NCBI GenBank assembly: GCA_024640185.1
Contig: JAHEFN010000133.1
Coordinates: 1-6,765 of the forward strand
DNA: 6,765 nt
Direction: 5' to 3'
Source: Gemmatimonadota bacterium
Lineage (GTDB): Bacteria > Gemmatimonadota > Gemmatimonadetes > Gemmatimonadales > GWC2-71-9
Below are positions 5,623 to 6,765 of the stretch, piece by piece. Position 1 is the first letter of the stretch; the number at the start of each line of letters is the position of its first letter. The position numbers and the translations under genes were made by a program. The notes under the pieces are model-generated. The model was not told the origin of the DNA. It saw only the letters and a program-made list of their open reading frames with translations, and did no database searches.

Positions 5623-6705
5623 TCAGGCAGCGAGAGGGCTGGTCCGCCGCCAGGCATCGGGATGGTTGCGGAACCAGGAGGCCACCAGTAGCCGCTGGTG
5701 GAGTCGCTCGGCATCGATCCGCCCGGGGGGATCGGCCTCCCGCCCCAGTTCTGTCCGCACCACGCCGTCGAAGGCCTCCCGCTCGATCGGGGTGACGGGG
5801 TCGGGATAGCAGGCCCGAATCTCCCCCCGAACGATGAGATAGGCGCGGGCATCCCCGCGAGCGCCGGCATCGCGATAGACGAAACTGAGGGCATCGGTGG
5901 AGGCCCGGGCCCGGGCCGTCACCGCGATCAGCCACTCCAGCGACTCGAACTTCTCGCGCCAATAGGTGGCCCGCTCGAAGTCGCCCGCTTCGGACCGCTG
6001 CACCATATCGGCGATGACCCGATCGATGGGCCTCACCGTGCGTCCCTCGAGGAACTCGGCGGCCACGTCACCCCGCGCGCGGTAGTCGGCGGCGCTCACC
6101 CGGCCGGCACAGGGACCGAGGCAAGTGCCGAAGTCGAAGCGTGGACATGCCGCACCACGCGGCTCGCTGAAGAGCTCGCCCTGTTCGGCGTAGTGCACCG
6201 GCATGTCCGCGCGACAGTCGCGAATCCCGAGCAGGTCGGTGAGGACCCGGACAGCATCGCGCAGCCGGTTTGGCGAGGGGAGGGGGCCGTAGATCCTCCC
6301 CCGGTGGCGTTCGGGCGTGGTGGTGACCAGCAGTCGGGGCGCCGGCTCGTCGGTCACGACCACGAAACCGTTCCGACGGCTGCGGTTCATCGCGACGTTG
6401 AACGGTGGCCGATGTTGGCGGATCTGGGCGAGTTCGGCGAGGGCCGCGGCAAACTCGCTGGGCGTGGGATCGAACTGGATGTCGCTGGATGCGTGGAGAA
6501 TCCGGGCGGCCTTGTCGTCGGGATACTTGGCCCGGAAGTACGACAGCAACCGGGTGCGCAGCGCCTTGGCCTTGCCGATGTAGAGGATCCGACCGGAGGC
6601 GTCGAGCATCCGGTAGGTGCCCGGGCGATCGTCGGCGAGCTTGCGGACCCTGAAGCGCAGGGCCTCGAGGTCGGTGACGGGGAGGGCAAAGGCAAGATCG
6701 CTCAC
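5623..6705 (-). CDS. Cho/UvrC-N-terminus-like GIY-YIG endonuclease with Fe-S motif
   Basis: Probable DNA-incising nuclease related to the 3'-incision half of UvrC and to Cho; 360 residues. The GIY-YIG domain is complete: GTY (29-31), YIG (42-44), arginines in LRTRLLSYF (49-57) and metal-binding E91 before QHRP. Cysteines C187, C195 and C199, with C164 upstream, copy the 8- and 4-residue spacing of the 4Fe-4S ligands in E. coli UvrC. A UVR-like helical pair follows (about 227-260). The C-terminal 90 residues, ending with LVASWFRNHPDAWRR, resemble the tail of the UvrC-like half of actinobacterial DnaQ-UvrC fusions. The RNase H-like nuclease and HhH domains of true UvrC are absent, and no exonuclease domain is fused. 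GTG 6705 is chosen because a TATCTT box lies 6 bases upstream and residues 8-57 match UvrC. Strand and spacing allow readthrough into the paralog genes. Confidence 0.9.
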   Translation of the reverse strand: MSDLAFALPVTDLEALRFRVRKLADDRPGTYRMLDASGRILYIGKAKALRTRLLSYFRAKYPDDKAARILHASSDIQFDPTPSEFAAALAELAQIRQHRPPFNVAMNRSRRNGFVVVTDEPAPRLLVTTTPERHRGRIYGPLPSPNRLRDAVRVLTDLLGIRDCRADMPVHYAEQGELFSEPRGAACPRFDFGTCLGPCAGRVSAADYRARGDVAAEFLEGRTVRPIDRVIADMVQRSEAGDFERATYWREKFESLEWLIAVTARARASTDALSFVYRDAGARGDARAYLIVRGEIRACYPDPVTPIEREAFDGVVRTELGREADPPGRIDAERLHQRLLVASWFRNHPDAWRRTSPLAA

Positions 6706-6711
6706 CCTCGC

Positions 6712-6717
6712 AAGATA
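6712..6717 (-). promoter_or_regulatory. -10-like box for leaderless nuclease transcript
   Basis: On the minus strand TATCTT fits TANNNT and is followed by six bases (GCGAGG) and then the GTG start, the same spacing seen before ubiX. GAGG touches the start codon directly, too close for a working ribosome-binding site. The -35 position falls inside the heptamer repeat tract and is a poor match. Confidence 0.5.
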
Positions 6718-6721
6718 GGAA

Positions 6722-6755
6722 CGGAGCCGAGAACAGAGAACAGAGCGCGGAGAAC
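6722..6755. repeat. Heptanucleotide repeat tract upstream of nuclease gene
   Basis: Degenerate units CGGAGCC, GAGAAC (6 nt), AGAGAAC, AGAGCGC and GGAGAAC, of the same family as 2383-2431. The GGAGAAC unit is identical at both loci. The top strand is purine-rich in all three tracts although the adjacent gene here is on the minus strand. The tract may continue beyond the right edge. Confidence 0.7.
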
Positions 6756-6765
6756 GAGCAGACCA

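Overview
The window is GC-rich, tightly packed bacterial DNA with eight protein genes and no RNA gene that I can see. A Gemmatimonadota-like organism is my best guess. It rests on high G+C, a PEP-CTERM protein, leaderless-looking start sites, short purine-rich tandem repeats between genes, and quinone genes of the futalosine (mqn) type. No taxonomic marker gene is present, so this remains inference.

Left half, + strand (1-3621). A UbiD-family decarboxylase (5' end off the window), a UbiA-family prenyltransferase, a UbiX-family flavin prenyltransferase and a YfcE-like metallophosphoesterase lie head to tail. UbiX makes the prenylated FMN that UbiD enzymes need. UbiA-family enzymes attach the polyprenyl tail to an aromatic acid, and UbiD then decarboxylates it. 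This trio matches the late steps of menaquinone synthesis from 1,4-dihydroxy-6-naphthoate (MqnP, MqnL, MqnM). The phosphoesterase starts one base after the ubiX stop and is probably translationally coupled to it. The ubiD/ubiA and ubiA/ubiX junctions each carry a 7-nt-periodic repeat tract. ubiX seems to have its own promoter, placed for a leaderless transcript.

Middle (3622-4572). A 197-bp gap with a possible sigma54-type promoter precedes a secreted PEP-CTERM protein. This gene ends at a 14-bp perfect hairpin that separates it from the convergent genes to its right.

Right half, - strand (4573-6765). Reading leftward from 6705, there is a UvrC-N-terminus/Cho-like GIY-YIG nuclease with a UvrC-type Fe-S cysteine pattern. 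It is followed by two tandem paralogous secreted proteins of identical length (155 aa), probably of NTF2-like fold. The paralogs are preceded by a promoter with operator-like GTTTCA half-sites and are probably cotranscribed. A third heptamer tract lies upstream of the nuclease at the right edge.

The quinone cluster and the nuclease are recognisable families. The least described parts are the paralog pair with its operator-like region, the quinone-linked phosphoesterase, the heptamer repeat family and the Cho-like protein's Fe-S motif.
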